DNA of 64,000 bases from assembly GCA_038380435.1 (NCBI GenBank), contig JAWZYU010000058.1, positions 558,001 to 622,000 of the forward strand. The letters are read 5' to 3'. Made by a program: the position numbers and the translations under genes. Position 1 is the stretch's first letter. The number at the start of each line of letters is the position of its first letter. The notes beneath the pieces were generated by a model. It made no database searches. It saw only the letters and a list, made by a program, of their open reading frames with translations, and was not told where the DNA came from. Below, piece after piece: positions 34,030 through 43,350 of this stretch. This DNA comes from Ryuthela nishihirai. Lineage: Eukaryota > Arthropoda > Arachnida > Araneae > Heptathelidae.

Positions 34030-34668
34030 TGTTACGACAGAAGAATCTGGCAACCGAAAGCAAAGTTTCAGCCAACGAATAAGAACTTTGGGAGAATTTG
34101 GAGAAGAAGAGTGGAGCGTTAACGGTCGTTTTGTATTGTAACGGTTGTTGTGTTGTAACGGTCGGTGAGTTAGAAAATGGACGGTGAGCTGTTCTGAGAC
34201 AGTGCGCGTAAGTATCAAGAAGTAACTTGATGTGTTGTGTATACGCGGAAGGATAAAAGTGGGATCTTTTATCGTTAAGTATCAAGAAGTAACTTGATGT
34301 GTTGTGTATACGCGGAAGTATAAAAGTGGGAACTTTTATGGCTAACTTCGAATGTCTACACGGACTGTCTTTTTGTTCGGCTATTGTGTGAAAAGTTATT
34401 AGCACAGGACGAGAATTGGTTTACGAGTGAAGATCTTCGGGTGACCTGGTAAATCAAGTAAAAGGTAGTATTTAGTAAAATACACAGAGCTGATATTGTG
34501 TGCTCTACGCAGGAAGATTGATGACTTGTGAATGTTAATAGTTGATTTGTTGATAAGATACTTCATCCATATTTCCTTTGTAACAATTTACCTTGTATTG
34601 AATTTGGTTTTGAAATATAGCTTTTAATACTCACGCTCAGTGGCTATCCATTTTTGAAATCCGCAACA
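34030..34668 (+). repeat. LTR 1 of the chimeric element
   Basis: TGTTACGACAGAAGAATCTG...TTGAAATCCGCAACA with TG/CA ends. It is distinct from, but related to, the neighbouring Gypsy LTR, especially its 3' half. It carries a 67-bp internal duplication and a TATA box. Confidence 0.95.
34210..34343 (+). promoter_or_regulatory. 67-bp tandem duplication in U3 with paired TATA-like boxes
   Basis: AAGTATCAAGAAGTAACTTG begins at 34,210 and again at 34,277. Each unit ends in ATAAAAGTGGGA(T/A)CTTTTAT, an inverted repeat around an A-rich box. The second unit contains a perfect TATAAAAG at 34,319-34,326. Equivalent boxes are at 37,944-37,951 and 41,569-41,576. The neighbouring Gypsy LTR lacks the duplication. 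It probably forms the core promoter. Confidence 0.7.
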
Positions 34669-34670
34669 TT

Positions 34671-34689
34671 TGGTGTCAGGAGTGGGATT
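34671..34689 (+). promoter_or_regulatory. primer binding site, tRNA-Leu
   Basis: TGGTGTCAGGAGTGGGATT, two bases after LTR 1, is the complement of the 3' end (including CCA) of animal tRNA-Leu. Confidence 0.85.
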
Positions 34690-34699
34690 AATTAATTGA

Positions 34700-37600
34700 A
34701 TGCCGTTAACTAGAAGTATGGATGAATTAGTAAAGTTGATAAATAGCTTCAAAGCCGATATGACTGCGCTGATGACTGATAGGAAAACCATTATGACTAC
34801 GCTGATGACTGATATGAAAGCCGATATGGCTGCGCTGATGACTGATAGGAAAGCCATTATGGCTACGCTGATGACTGATAGGAAAGCCGTTATTGCTACG
34901 CTGATGACTGATAGGAAAGCCGTTATTGCTACGCTGGTGACTGATATGAAAGCCGATATGGCTACGCAGATGACTGATATTAAAAGTGATCTAGCTGCCC
35001 AAAGCGATAAAATAGGTGATTTGAAAGCCGAAATGGCCGCACAAAATAATGAGTTGAGAACGGAGATAGTTTCTCAAAAAGATGATTTGAAAGCCGAAAT
35101 AGCCGCACAAAATACTGAGATGAGAACTGAAGTGGCTTCTCGAGTTGGTAAGATTATTGATCAGTTCAAGGATAGTAAAACCGAACTCAATAGACAATGC
35201 AATAGTTTAAATGTTGAATTTGTCAGTGAAAAAGGTGATCTTGATAGTGTTAAGTTAGATTGTAAACATGGAAAAGAGAAAGGCAACGCATATAAAAATG
35301 TGGATCTGCTACTGGAAATCAAGAATCGTAGATATAGCGCAGATAATGCCTTTGACCACGCAACTACTGGTGATGCATGGCAGAGTGTCTATGTCGCTGG
35401 TGACATGTCTAGGAACTGTGAAGAACAATCACACAGATTAGAGAGCTGTGAGACTAAACAGTACGCTTTGCACTTCAAAATACCTAGGTATACAAGTCTG
35501 GCACGATCTGAAGAGAGATCCACACGAAAGGTATTCTATTCCTCGCCGTCAGCAAAATGCGTCATGGACAATTATCGCAAAGGCAGAGTAACGAGTGGTA
35601 ATGAGGGGGAACGAAACAGAGTTTACGTTTCGCAGAGTGGTCCGAGTAAAGAAGAGGCGTCCATTCATCATAGATACAAAGTGCCATTCGACGTTACTGG
35701 GGAAGTCGGAGAGATTTTTCCGAAGCATATAGCCACACTTGAATCGTTTATAGAAAGTGGGGATTTAAGAAAGAAGAATTCCGAAGAATGGCTTAGAAGC
35801 GTAACAGGTGATGCTAGTAAAGGAGCTTCAGGCAGAGACAGTACTTCAAAGACTAACTTTCTGGATGAAACTAAGCCTCAGAGTTACGATCAGAGAGAAG
35901 TGAATCCCTCAGATAATTTCAACGTAGCCACGCTGAATTTCTTTTCTGAACAGTCAATGTGCAGATTTGGACATTATAACCATTTAGATTATAAGGATAT
36001 AGAAAAGTTTTATCACGACTACAAGAGCTCTAAAGTGGACAATATCATGTTACAAAACTCGTCGCTGATCTCCAGAATGAACAATTTGGCAATCATGACT
36101 GATATTTCCCTGGTTAATTGCAATGAGAGCTCCAAGAAGGTGAATTCGGAAGAAACAACAACTATGACCTCTTCGGGTCATGTGTTTTGCTGGAGACCTG
36201 AGTGGCGCCATCGGATGGTGGATAAACACAGCACAGGAGGTGTCGGCAACAAAGTGAGTCTCGTCTTGGCTCCTGCACTTGCTGCTTTAGGTCTCAAGGT
36301 CCCTATGATCTCCGGTCGTGCTCTCCAATTGACGGGAGATACTCTGGACAAATTGGAATCCATCCCTGGCTTCACAGTCGACTGCACTAAAGATAAAATC
36401 GAGCAGATGATGGAAGACGTCGGATGCTGCATCGTAGGACAGACAGAGGAGCTGGTGCCAACAGATAAGGAGATTTACCGCTACAAGGATCTGATGGCTA
36501 CCATAGATAGCGTTCCTCTAATGATATGCTCAATTGTGTCCAAAAAGCTGGCTGAAGGAGTGTGTGCTTTGGTTTATGATGTTGAATTCGGAAAAGGAGC
36601 TATTGATCTCATCAGTACAGAAGACGCTGTTGATTTAGTTAAGAAAATGGTTGCAGCATCACAAGCTCGTGGAATGAAGAGTTCAGCTGTTATCAGCAAC
36701 ATGGATTCACCTCTTGAAAACTCTGTTGACAACTCTCTGGAAGTGATGGAAGCTGTTCAGTGTTTCCTTGGTGACGGATCCTTGGAACTGCAAGAGCTCG
36801 TCGAAGAGTTAGGAGGAGAACTTCTGCGTTTGGTGAACATTGTGGATAATAGGGTAGATGAAGCATCACGTGTCCGCAAGGTTCTGCATAACGGCAATGC
36901 TTTGAACAAGTTTCGTAACATGTTAATAGAACAAGGAGTATCTGAAGATGTTGCAAGCTGGCTATGTGAAGATAAAACAGAAAAAATATTGCTAGCAGCC
37001 CGACACATCACTGATTTCACTTATACAGGAGAAACAGGTAAGGTTGTCGGATTAGAAGCTGCAGTTCTAGCAAGAGTATGGAAGGAGGAGATGGACCGAA
37101 GAGCTAAAAAGAATTATGAAGCTGATATTATAGTTGTGAAGCACCTTGGGGATCAAATGGAATCAGGTGAAATATGGCTGAAGGTTCATCACGACAGTTC
37201 TGAATTAAGTGAAAGTCAACTGACAAAAGGGTCAGACTGGAGGATGAAACTCCTCCCTAGATTTTATGTCACTAATGACTTTCATTCCTTGTTACTGTTG
37301 ATAGAAGTAAAAATCCAAAGAAGAAAACTTTCGACAAAGAAGAAAACTTTTTACAGGTTTTGCACGAAAACTCTTAGTCGATTCTTCTCCCTGCAGAGAC
37401 ATAAACGTGTTCACAAGGGCTATAGGCCTTACACGTATTATATTTGTGGACGAGGCTTCAGTCAGAAAAGAAATCTACGTCATAATGAGATTCGCTTTCA
37501 TTTTGACACAGACGTGGTATATCGCATTCGTCGACGTCCAGCTACAAAGTGCAAGGTGGTTCACGTGGATCGTTTGGCCCCGTTTCATCGAAGAACTGAA

Positions 37601-37747
37601 GAAGCTTTGGAATCCAGAATTGTTCGGGACGAACAAGACCTAGGAAGGGGGCAGTGTTACGACAGAAGAATCTGGCAACCGAAAGCAAAGTTTCAGCCAA
37701 CGAATAAGAACTTTGGGAGAATTTGGAGAAGAAGAGTGGAGCGTTAA
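34700..37747 (+). CDS. Gag-like/thymidine phosphorylase/zinc-finger/pol-tail fusion, copy 1
   Basis: 1015 codons, no interruption. Residues 1-190 match the neighbouring gag start (MPLTRSMDELVKL) with seven 11-residue coiled-coil repeats (18-94). Residues 191-475 are unrecognised. About 476-842 is a thymidine/pyrimidine-nucleoside phosphorylase (VDKHSTGGVG at 507-516, LDKLESIPGF, SIVSKKL at 611-617), lacking the first ~80 residues of the family (usual length ~440-480). This enzyme normally splits thymidine with phosphate. Positions 541, 543, 544 and 547 in the GRGLGHTGG loop are altered, the catalytic-site Arg is Lys596, and a conserved Lys is Glu629, so activity is doubtful. 898-934 is a degenerate C2H2 finger. 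938-985 equals the Gypsy pol C-terminus. 986-1015 is read from the LTR. No introns are seen, so capture was from cDNA. Confidence 0.9.
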   Translation: MPLTRSMDELVKLINSFKADMTALMTDRKTIMTTLMTDMKADMAALMTDRKAIMATLMTDRKAVIATLMTDRKAVIATLVTDMKADMATQMTDIKSDLAAQSDKIGDLKAEMAAQNNELRTEIVSQKDDLKAEIAAQNTEMRTEVASRVGKIIDQFKDSKTELNRQCNSLNVEFVSEKGDLDSVKLDCKHGKEKGNAYKNVDLLLEIKNRRYSADNAFDHATTGDAWQSVYVAGDMSRNCEEQSHRLESCETKQYALHFKIPRYTSLARSEERSTRKVFYSSPSAKCVMDNYRKGRVTSGNEGERNRVYVSQSGPSKEEASIHHRYKVPFDVTGEVGEIFPKHIATLESFIESGDLRKKNSEEWLRSVTGDASKGASGRDSTSKTNFLDETKPQSYDQREVNPSDNFNVATLNFFSEQSMCRFGHYNHLDYKDIEKFYHDYKSSKVDNIMLQNSSLISRMNNLAIMTDISLVNCNESSKKVNSEETTTMTSSGHVFCWRPEWRHRMVDKHSTGGVGNKVSLVLAPALAALGLKVPMISGRALQLTGDTLDKLESIPGFTVDCTKDKIEQMMEDVGCCIVGQTEELVPTDKEIYRYKDLMATIDSVPLMICSIVSKKLAEGVCALVYDVEFGKGAIDLISTEDAVDLVKKMVAASQARGMKSSAVISNMDSPLENSVDNSLEVMEAVQCFLGDGSLELQELVEELGGELLRLVNIVDNRVDEASRVRKVLHNGNALNKFRNMLIEQGVSEDVASWLCEDKTEKILLAARHITDFTYTGETGKVVGLEAAVLARVWKEEMDRRAKKNYEADIIVVKHLGDQMESGEIWLKVHHDSSELSESQLTKGSDWRMKLLPRFYVTNDFHSLLLLIEVKIQRRKLSTKKKTFYRFCTKTLSRFFSLQRHKRVHKGYRPYTYYICGRGFSQKRNLRHNEIRFHFDTDVVYRIRRRPATKCKVVHVDRLAPFHRRTEEALESRIVRDEQDLGRGQCYDRRIWQPKAKFQPTNKNFGRIWRRRVER
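34751..34981 (+). repeat. 33-bp coding minisatellite in gag-like region
   Basis: Seven in-frame units of the type KAxMATLMTDR make a heptad-like helix. The neighbouring Gypsy gag has longer units (with NNELRTEIVSQK) at this place, so the repeat has been remodelled. An identical array is at 38,376-38,606. Confidence 0.88.
37642..37654 (+). promoter_or_regulatory. polypurine tract, internal copy 1
   Basis: AGGAAGGGGGCAG immediately before LTR 2, and inside the coding frame. Confidence 0.8.
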
Positions 37748-38293
37748 CGGTCGTTTTGTATTGTAACGGTTGTTGTGTTGTAACGGTCGGTGAGTTAGAA
37801 AATGGACGGTGAGCTGTTCTGAGACAGTGCGCGTAAGTATCAAGAAGTAACTTGATGTGTTGTGTATACGCGGAAGGATAAAAGTGGGATCTTTTATCGT
37901 TAAGTATCAAGAAGTAACTTGATGTGTTGTGTATACGCGGAAGTATAAAAGTGGGAACTTTTATGGCTAACTTCGAATGTCTACACGGACTGTCTTTTTG
38001 TTCGGCTATTGTGTGAAAAGTTATTAGCACAGGACGAGAATTGGTTTACGAGTGAAGATCTTCGGGTGACCTGGTAAATCAAGTAAAAGGTAGTATTTAG
38101 TAAAATACACAGAGCTGATATTGTGTGCTCTACGCAGGAAGATTGATGACTTGTGAATGTTAATAGTTGATTTGTTGATAAGATACTTCATCCATATTTC
38201 CTTTGTAACAATTTACCTTGTATTGAATTTGGTTTTGAAATATAGCTTTTAATACTCACGCTCAGTGGCTATCCATTTTTGAAATCCGCAACA
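37655..38293 (+). repeat. LTR 2 (shared middle LTR)
   Basis: Offset exactly 3625 bp from LTR 1, with no difference seen by eye. It serves as 3' LTR of the first unit and 5' LTR of the second. Confidence 0.95.
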
Positions 38294-38295
38294 TT

Positions 38296-38314
38296 TGGTG
38301 TCAGGAGTGGGATT
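38296..38314 (+). promoter_or_regulatory. primer binding site, tRNA-Leu, second unit
   Basis: Same sequence and spacing as 34,671-34,689, following LTR 2. Confidence 0.85.
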
Positions 38315-38324
38315 AATTAATTGA

Positions 38325-41300
38325 ATGCCGTTAACTAGAAGTATGGATGAATTAGTAAAGTTGATAAATAGCTTCAAAGCCGATATGACTGCGCTGATGA
38401 CTGATAGGAAAACCATTATGACTACGCTGATGACTGATATGAAAGCCGATATGGCTGCGCTGATGACTGATAGGAAAGCCATTATGGCTACGCTGATGAC
38501 TGATAGGAAAGCCGTTATTGCTACGCTGATGACTGATAGGAAAGCCGTTATTGCTACGCTGGTGACTGATATGAAAGCCGATATGGCTACGCAGATGACT
38601 GATATTAAAAGTGATCTAGCTGCCCAAAGCGATAAAATAGGTGATTTGAAAGCCGAAATGGCCGCACAAAATAATGAGTTGAGAACGGAGATAGTTTCTC
38701 AAAAAGATGATTTGAAAGCCGAAATAGCCGCACAAAATACTGAGATGAGAACTGAAGTGGCTTCTCGAGTTGGTAAGATTATTGATCAGTTCAAGGATAG
38801 TAAAACCGAACTCAATAGACAATGCAATAGTTTAAATGTTGAATTTGTCAGTGAAAAAGGTGATCTTGATAGTGTTAAGTTAGATTGTAAACATGGAAAA
38901 GAGAAAGGCAACGCATATAAAAATGTGGATCTGCTACTGGAAATCAAGAATCGTAGATATAGCGCAGATAATGCCTTTGACCACGCAACTACTGGTGATG
39001 CATGGCAGAGTGTCTATGTCGCTGGTGACATGTCTAGGAACTGTGAAGAACAATCACACAGATTAGAGAGCTGTGAGACTAAACAGTACGCTTTGCACTT
39101 CAAAATACCTAGGTATACAAGTCTGGCACGATCTGAAGAGAGATCCACACGAAAGGTATTCTATTCCTCGCCGTCAGCAAAATGCGTCATGGACAATTAT
39201 CGCAAAGGCAGAGTAACGAGTGGTAATGAGGGGGAACGAAACAGAGTTTACGTTTCGCAGAGTGGTCCGAGTAAAGAAGAGGCGTCCATTCATCATAGAT
39301 ACAAAGTGCCATTCGACGTTACTGGGGAAGTCGGAGAGATTTTTCCGAAGCATATAGCCACACTTGAATCGTTTATAGAAAGTGGGGATTTAAGAAAGAA
39401 GAATTCCGAAGAATGGCTTAGAAGCGTAACAGGTGATGCTAGTAAAGGAGCTTCAGGCAGAGACAGTACTTCAAAGACTAACTTTCTGGATGAAACTAAG
39501 CCTCAGAGTTACGATCAGAGAGAAGTGAATCCCTCAGATAATTTCAACGTAGCCACGCTGAATTTCTTTTCTGAACAGTCAATGTGCAGATTTGGACATT
39601 ATAACCATTTAGATTATAAGGATATAGAAAAGTTTTATCACGACTACAAGAGCTCTAAAGTGGACAATATCATGTTACAAAACTCGTCGCTGATCTCCAG
39701 AATGAACAATTTGGCAATCATGACTGATATTTCCCTGGTTAATTGCAATGAGAGCTCCAAGAAGGTGAATTCGGAAGAAACAACAACTATGACCTCTTCG
39801 GGTCATGTGTTTTGCTGGAGACCTGAGTGGCGCCATCGGATGGTGGATAAACACAGCACAGGAGGTGTCGGCAACAAAGTGAGTCTCGTCTTGGCTCCTG
39901 CACTTGCTGCTTTAGGTCTCAAGGTCCCTATGATCTCCGGTCGTGCTCTCCAATTGACGGGAGATACTCTGGACAAATTGGAATCCATCCCTGGCTTCAC
40001 AGTCGACTGCACTAAAGATAAAATCGAGCAGATGATGGAAGACGTCGGATGCTGCATCGTAGGACAGACAGAGGAGCTGGTGCCAACAGATAAGGAGATT
40101 TACCGCTACAAGGATCTGATGGCTACCATAGATAGCGTTCCTCTAATGATATGCTCAATTGTGTCCAAAAAGCTGGCTGAAGGAGTGTGTGCTTTGGTTT
40201 ATGATGTTGAATTCGGAAAAGGAGCTATTGATCTCATCAGTACAGAAGACGCTGTTGATTTAGTTAAGAAAATGGTTGCAGCATCACAAGCTCGTGGAAT
40301 GAAGAGTTCAGCTGTTATCAGCAACATGGATTCACCTCTTGAAAACTCTGTTGACAACTCTCTGGAAGTGATGGAAGCTGTTCAGTGTTTCCTTGGTGAC
40401 GGATCCTTGGAACTGCAAGAGCTCGTCGAAGAGTTAGGAGGAGAACTTCTGCGTTTGGTGAACATTGTGGATAATAGGGTAGATGAAGCATCACGTGTCC
40501 GCAAGGTTCTGCATAACGGCAATGCTTTGAACAAGTTTCGTAACATGTTAATAGAACAAGGAGTATCTGAAGATGTTGCAAGCTGGCTATGTGAAGATAA
40601 AACAGAAAAAATATTGCTAGCAGCCCGACACATCACTGATTTCACTTATACAGGAGAAACAGGTAAGGTTGTCGGATTAGAAGCTGCAGTTCTAGCAAGA
40701 GTATGGAAGGAGGAGATGGACCGAAGAGCTAAAAAGAATTATGAAGCTGATATTATAGTTGTGAAGCACCTTGGGGATCAAATGGAATCAGGTGAAATAT
40801 GGCTGAAGGTTCATCACGACAGTTCTGAATTAAGTGAAAGTCAACTGACAAAAGGGTCAGACTGGAGGATGAAACTCCTCCCTAGATTTTATGTCACTAA
40901 TGACTTTCATTCCTTGTTACTGTTGATAGAAGTAAAAATCCAAAGAAGAAAACTTTCGACAAAGAAGAAAACTTTTTACAGGTTTTGCACGAAAACTCTT
41001 AGTCGATTCTTCTCCCTGCAGAGACATAAACGTGTTCACAAGGGCTATAGGCCTTACACGTATTATATTTGTGGACGAGGCTTCAGTCAGAAAAGAAATC
41101 TACGTCATAATGAGATTCGCTTTCATTTTGACACAGACGTGGTATATCGCATTCGTCGACGTCCAGCTACAAAGTGCAAGGTGGTTCACGTGGATCGTTT
41201 GGCCCCGTTTCATCGAAGAACTGAAGAAGCTTTGGAATCCAGAATTGTTCGGGACGAACAAGACCTAGGAAGGGGGCAGTGTTACGACAGAAGAATCTGG

Positions 41301-41372
41301 CAACCGAAAGCAAAGTTTCAGCCAACGAATAAGAACTTTGGGAGAATTTGGAGAAGAAGAGTGGAGCGTTAA
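38325..41372 (+). CDS. Gag-like/thymidine phosphorylase/zinc-finger/pol-tail fusion, copy 2
   Basis: The predicted protein is identical, residue for residue, to copy 1, and the DNA shows no difference where compared. The thymidine phosphorylase-like part lies at about 39,750-40,850, the zinc-finger-like part at 41,016-41,126, and the pol tail at 41,136-41,279. The last 30 codons fall in LTR 3. Because a long frame is open in both units, either the duplication is very recent, the frame is maintained, or one copy is an assembly artefact. Confidence 0.88.
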   Translation: MPLTRSMDELVKLINSFKADMTALMTDRKTIMTTLMTDMKADMAALMTDRKAIMATLMTDRKAVIATLMTDRKAVIATLVTDMKADMATQMTDIKSDLAAQSDKIGDLKAEMAAQNNELRTEIVSQKDDLKAEIAAQNTEMRTEVASRVGKIIDQFKDSKTELNRQCNSLNVEFVSEKGDLDSVKLDCKHGKEKGNAYKNVDLLLEIKNRRYSADNAFDHATTGDAWQSVYVAGDMSRNCEEQSHRLESCETKQYALHFKIPRYTSLARSEERSTRKVFYSSPSAKCVMDNYRKGRVTSGNEGERNRVYVSQSGPSKEEASIHHRYKVPFDVTGEVGEIFPKHIATLESFIESGDLRKKNSEEWLRSVTGDASKGASGRDSTSKTNFLDETKPQSYDQREVNPSDNFNVATLNFFSEQSMCRFGHYNHLDYKDIEKFYHDYKSSKVDNIMLQNSSLISRMNNLAIMTDISLVNCNESSKKVNSEETTTMTSSGHVFCWRPEWRHRMVDKHSTGGVGNKVSLVLAPALAALGLKVPMISGRALQLTGDTLDKLESIPGFTVDCTKDKIEQMMEDVGCCIVGQTEELVPTDKEIYRYKDLMATIDSVPLMICSIVSKKLAEGVCALVYDVEFGKGAIDLISTEDAVDLVKKMVAASQARGMKSSAVISNMDSPLENSVDNSLEVMEAVQCFLGDGSLELQELVEELGGELLRLVNIVDNRVDEASRVRKVLHNGNALNKFRNMLIEQGVSEDVASWLCEDKTEKILLAARHITDFTYTGETGKVVGLEAAVLARVWKEEMDRRAKKNYEADIIVVKHLGDQMESGEIWLKVHHDSSELSESQLTKGSDWRMKLLPRFYVTNDFHSLLLLIEVKIQRRKLSTKKKTFYRFCTKTLSRFFSLQRHKRVHKGYRPYTYYICGRGFSQKRNLRHNEIRFHFDTDVVYRIRRRPATKCKVVHVDRLAPFHRRTEEALESRIVRDEQDLGRGQCYDRRIWQPKAKFQPTNKNFGRIWRRRVER
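41267..41279 (+). promoter_or_regulatory. polypurine tract, internal copy 2
   Basis: AGGAAGGGGGCAG immediately before LTR 3. Confidence 0.8.
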
Positions 41373-41918
41373 CGGTCGTTTTGTATTGTAACGGTTGTTG
41401 TGTTGTAACGGTCGGTGAGTTAGAAAATGGACGGTGAGCTGTTCTGAGACAGTGCGCGTAAGTATCAAGAAGTAACTTGATGTGTTGTGTATACGCGGAA
41501 GGATAAAAGTGGGATCTTTTATCGTTAAGTATCAAGAAGTAACTTGATGTGTTGTGTATACGCGGAAGTATAAAAGTGGGAACTTTTATGGCTAACTTCG
41601 AATGTCTACACGGACTGTCTTTTTGTTCGGCTATTGTGTGAAAAGTTATTAGCACAGGACGAGAATTGGTTTACGAGTGAAGATCTTCGGGTGACCTGGT
41701 AAATCAAGTAAAAGGTAGTATTTAGTAAAATACACAGAGCTGATATTGTGTGCTCTACGCAGGAAGATTGATGACTTGTGAATGTTAATAGTTGATTTGT
41801 TGATAAGATACTTCATCCATATTTCCTTTGTAACAATTTACCTTGTATTGAATTTGGTTTTGAAATATAGCTTTTAATACTCACGCTCAGTGGCTATCCA
41901 TTTTTGAAATCCGCAACA
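41280..41918 (+). repeat. LTR 3 of the chimeric element
   Basis: Ends CCGCAACA. It is followed by ATATATACAC of repeat Q rather than a primer site, so it is the true right end of the array. Confidence 0.95.
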
Positions 41919-43250
41919 ATATATACACACACATTCTTTATTGTAAAATTTTTAATCAAAATATCATTACCAGATTTATTCCGGATATCGGAGCAATCTT
42001 CCGATGTCTGTCGTTTTTAAAAAGTTCGGTTTATAGGAAAGTTGTTAAAGCTAAAATTAATTCGTGACGGAAATGCAAATTACGAAACAAAAGGCATATC
42101 CGGTTTAACGATTCGAAAAGCATTGTTGTGTCATCGATTCTTTAGCATAGAAGCTGCTTTATTCGATTTTCTTTCATCGTGAAAGGTTAATTATTTTTTT
42201 AAAAGTCTCATCGTATGACGAGAAGAAACTGTTTTCGATGCATTGTAACTGTTACTAGTGAATATAGAACTTAGGTTTTCAACTGAAATAGATTTCATTT
42301 GTTATTTGTGTTATTAGGAACTTTCCGGGAGTCTTCGAAACGACATTTAGGAGTCATTTCTGCAGATAAGTTTAGTCGAAATAGGATTTCCTCATTTACG
42401 AATAGTTAAGGAATACAACGGACTCCTTTATCACGGCATAATACTGTTGCAGTAACGTTCACTTCAGTGAACTCTCATTACGACGGATGTTATGCAAATA
42501 TGCTTTTACAGAAACCATCGGTGTTCGCCTTTCTAACCGATATAACGATGGGGTGTTTAACGTAAATTAATCAAAACTTTGAGAACCCTGGGAATTGCAT
42601 ATTCCTTTCCTGTAGCAATACCTAACGTTCCACCCATTCACTTTAATAAAAGCACTCCTGATACTATGACTTTTGATGGCATTCGTAATAGCAAGGCGGA
42701 AGACCTCTTAATACGAAAGCAGATATCGTTACTTCGCGATGACGTATAATATATACGTAACTGCAGATCTCAACGCTGTCACAGGTGCTACTGTAACCAG
42801 AAGAAAGATGCACACGAAGAGAAATCATAACAGTTATTAGTTCCTTAACGGAAAGAAACTCTGCGGAGGCGTGGTGGCTCAGTTGGTAGCGCGCCAGGCT
42901 CGTAATCTGCAATTTTCAGGTTCGAGTTCATCTCCGAAAACCTGTTCGCCCTGCTAACGGTCAGCAGGGGAAACCGATAAGCTTGGAATAGCCGCCGTCC
43001 GTCGGAAGGGATCTTAAGTCGTGTCCCCGTGTGCGGGAAAGCTATACCCTGTGCACGTTGAAGAACTCGTTGCATGGCTTTGACGTGAGACTACAATCTG
43101 TCTCCCGACAGCTGTTCTAGTGAGGCTCATCCCCCCAACCTTCTCTGAGTCTTCGGGGTCCTCGTGACCTGACCGTTTAGTCCATTGTCTACAAATTAAA
43201 TGCCGATCACAGGTAAAATAATCAATTCTGAGCTCTATATGATATTATTG
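41919..43250 (+). repeat. dispersed repeat family Q, copy C, right part
   Basis: Matches 16,185-16,860 and then 1,590-4,450 without the RTE. The empty RTE site is near 42,750-42,775 (ACGTAACTGCAGATCTC). Non-coding. Confidence 0.8.
42862..43245 (+). mobile_element. SINE family 1 (old, shared insertion)
   Basis: Head GTGGTGGCTCAGTTGGTAGC and GGTTCGAGTTC, with a small deletion before the body. Flanks are identical in kind to the copy at 4,045-4,430, so it is the same ancestral insertion. Confidence 0.78.
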
Positions 43251-43350
43251 TATGAAATTTCAGTCAGTTATTCAGATTTATTCTCTTAACATTTAAAAAC
43301 ATCCACCTTAACATTATTCGGATTCATCACAACGCACTCCTCCTATTAGA

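Larger units (their letters stand above)
34030..41918 (+). mobile_element. tandem chimeric LTR retroelement carrying thymidine phosphorylase
   Basis: Three 639-bp LTRs alternate with two 2986-bp internal regions (period 3625). ATAT lies on both sides (34,026-34,029 and 41,919-41,922), and repeat Q copy B (about 16,170-16,185) has the tract without insertion. Each internal region has a tRNA-Leu primer site, one 1015-codon ORF and a polypurine tract. Protease, RT, RNase H and integrase catalytic domains are missing, so it must rely on enzymes from an autonomous relative such as the one at 27.4 kb. Both copies and all LTRs appear identical. A real array from LTR-LTR recombination and an assembly duplication are both possible. 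Confidence 0.93.
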
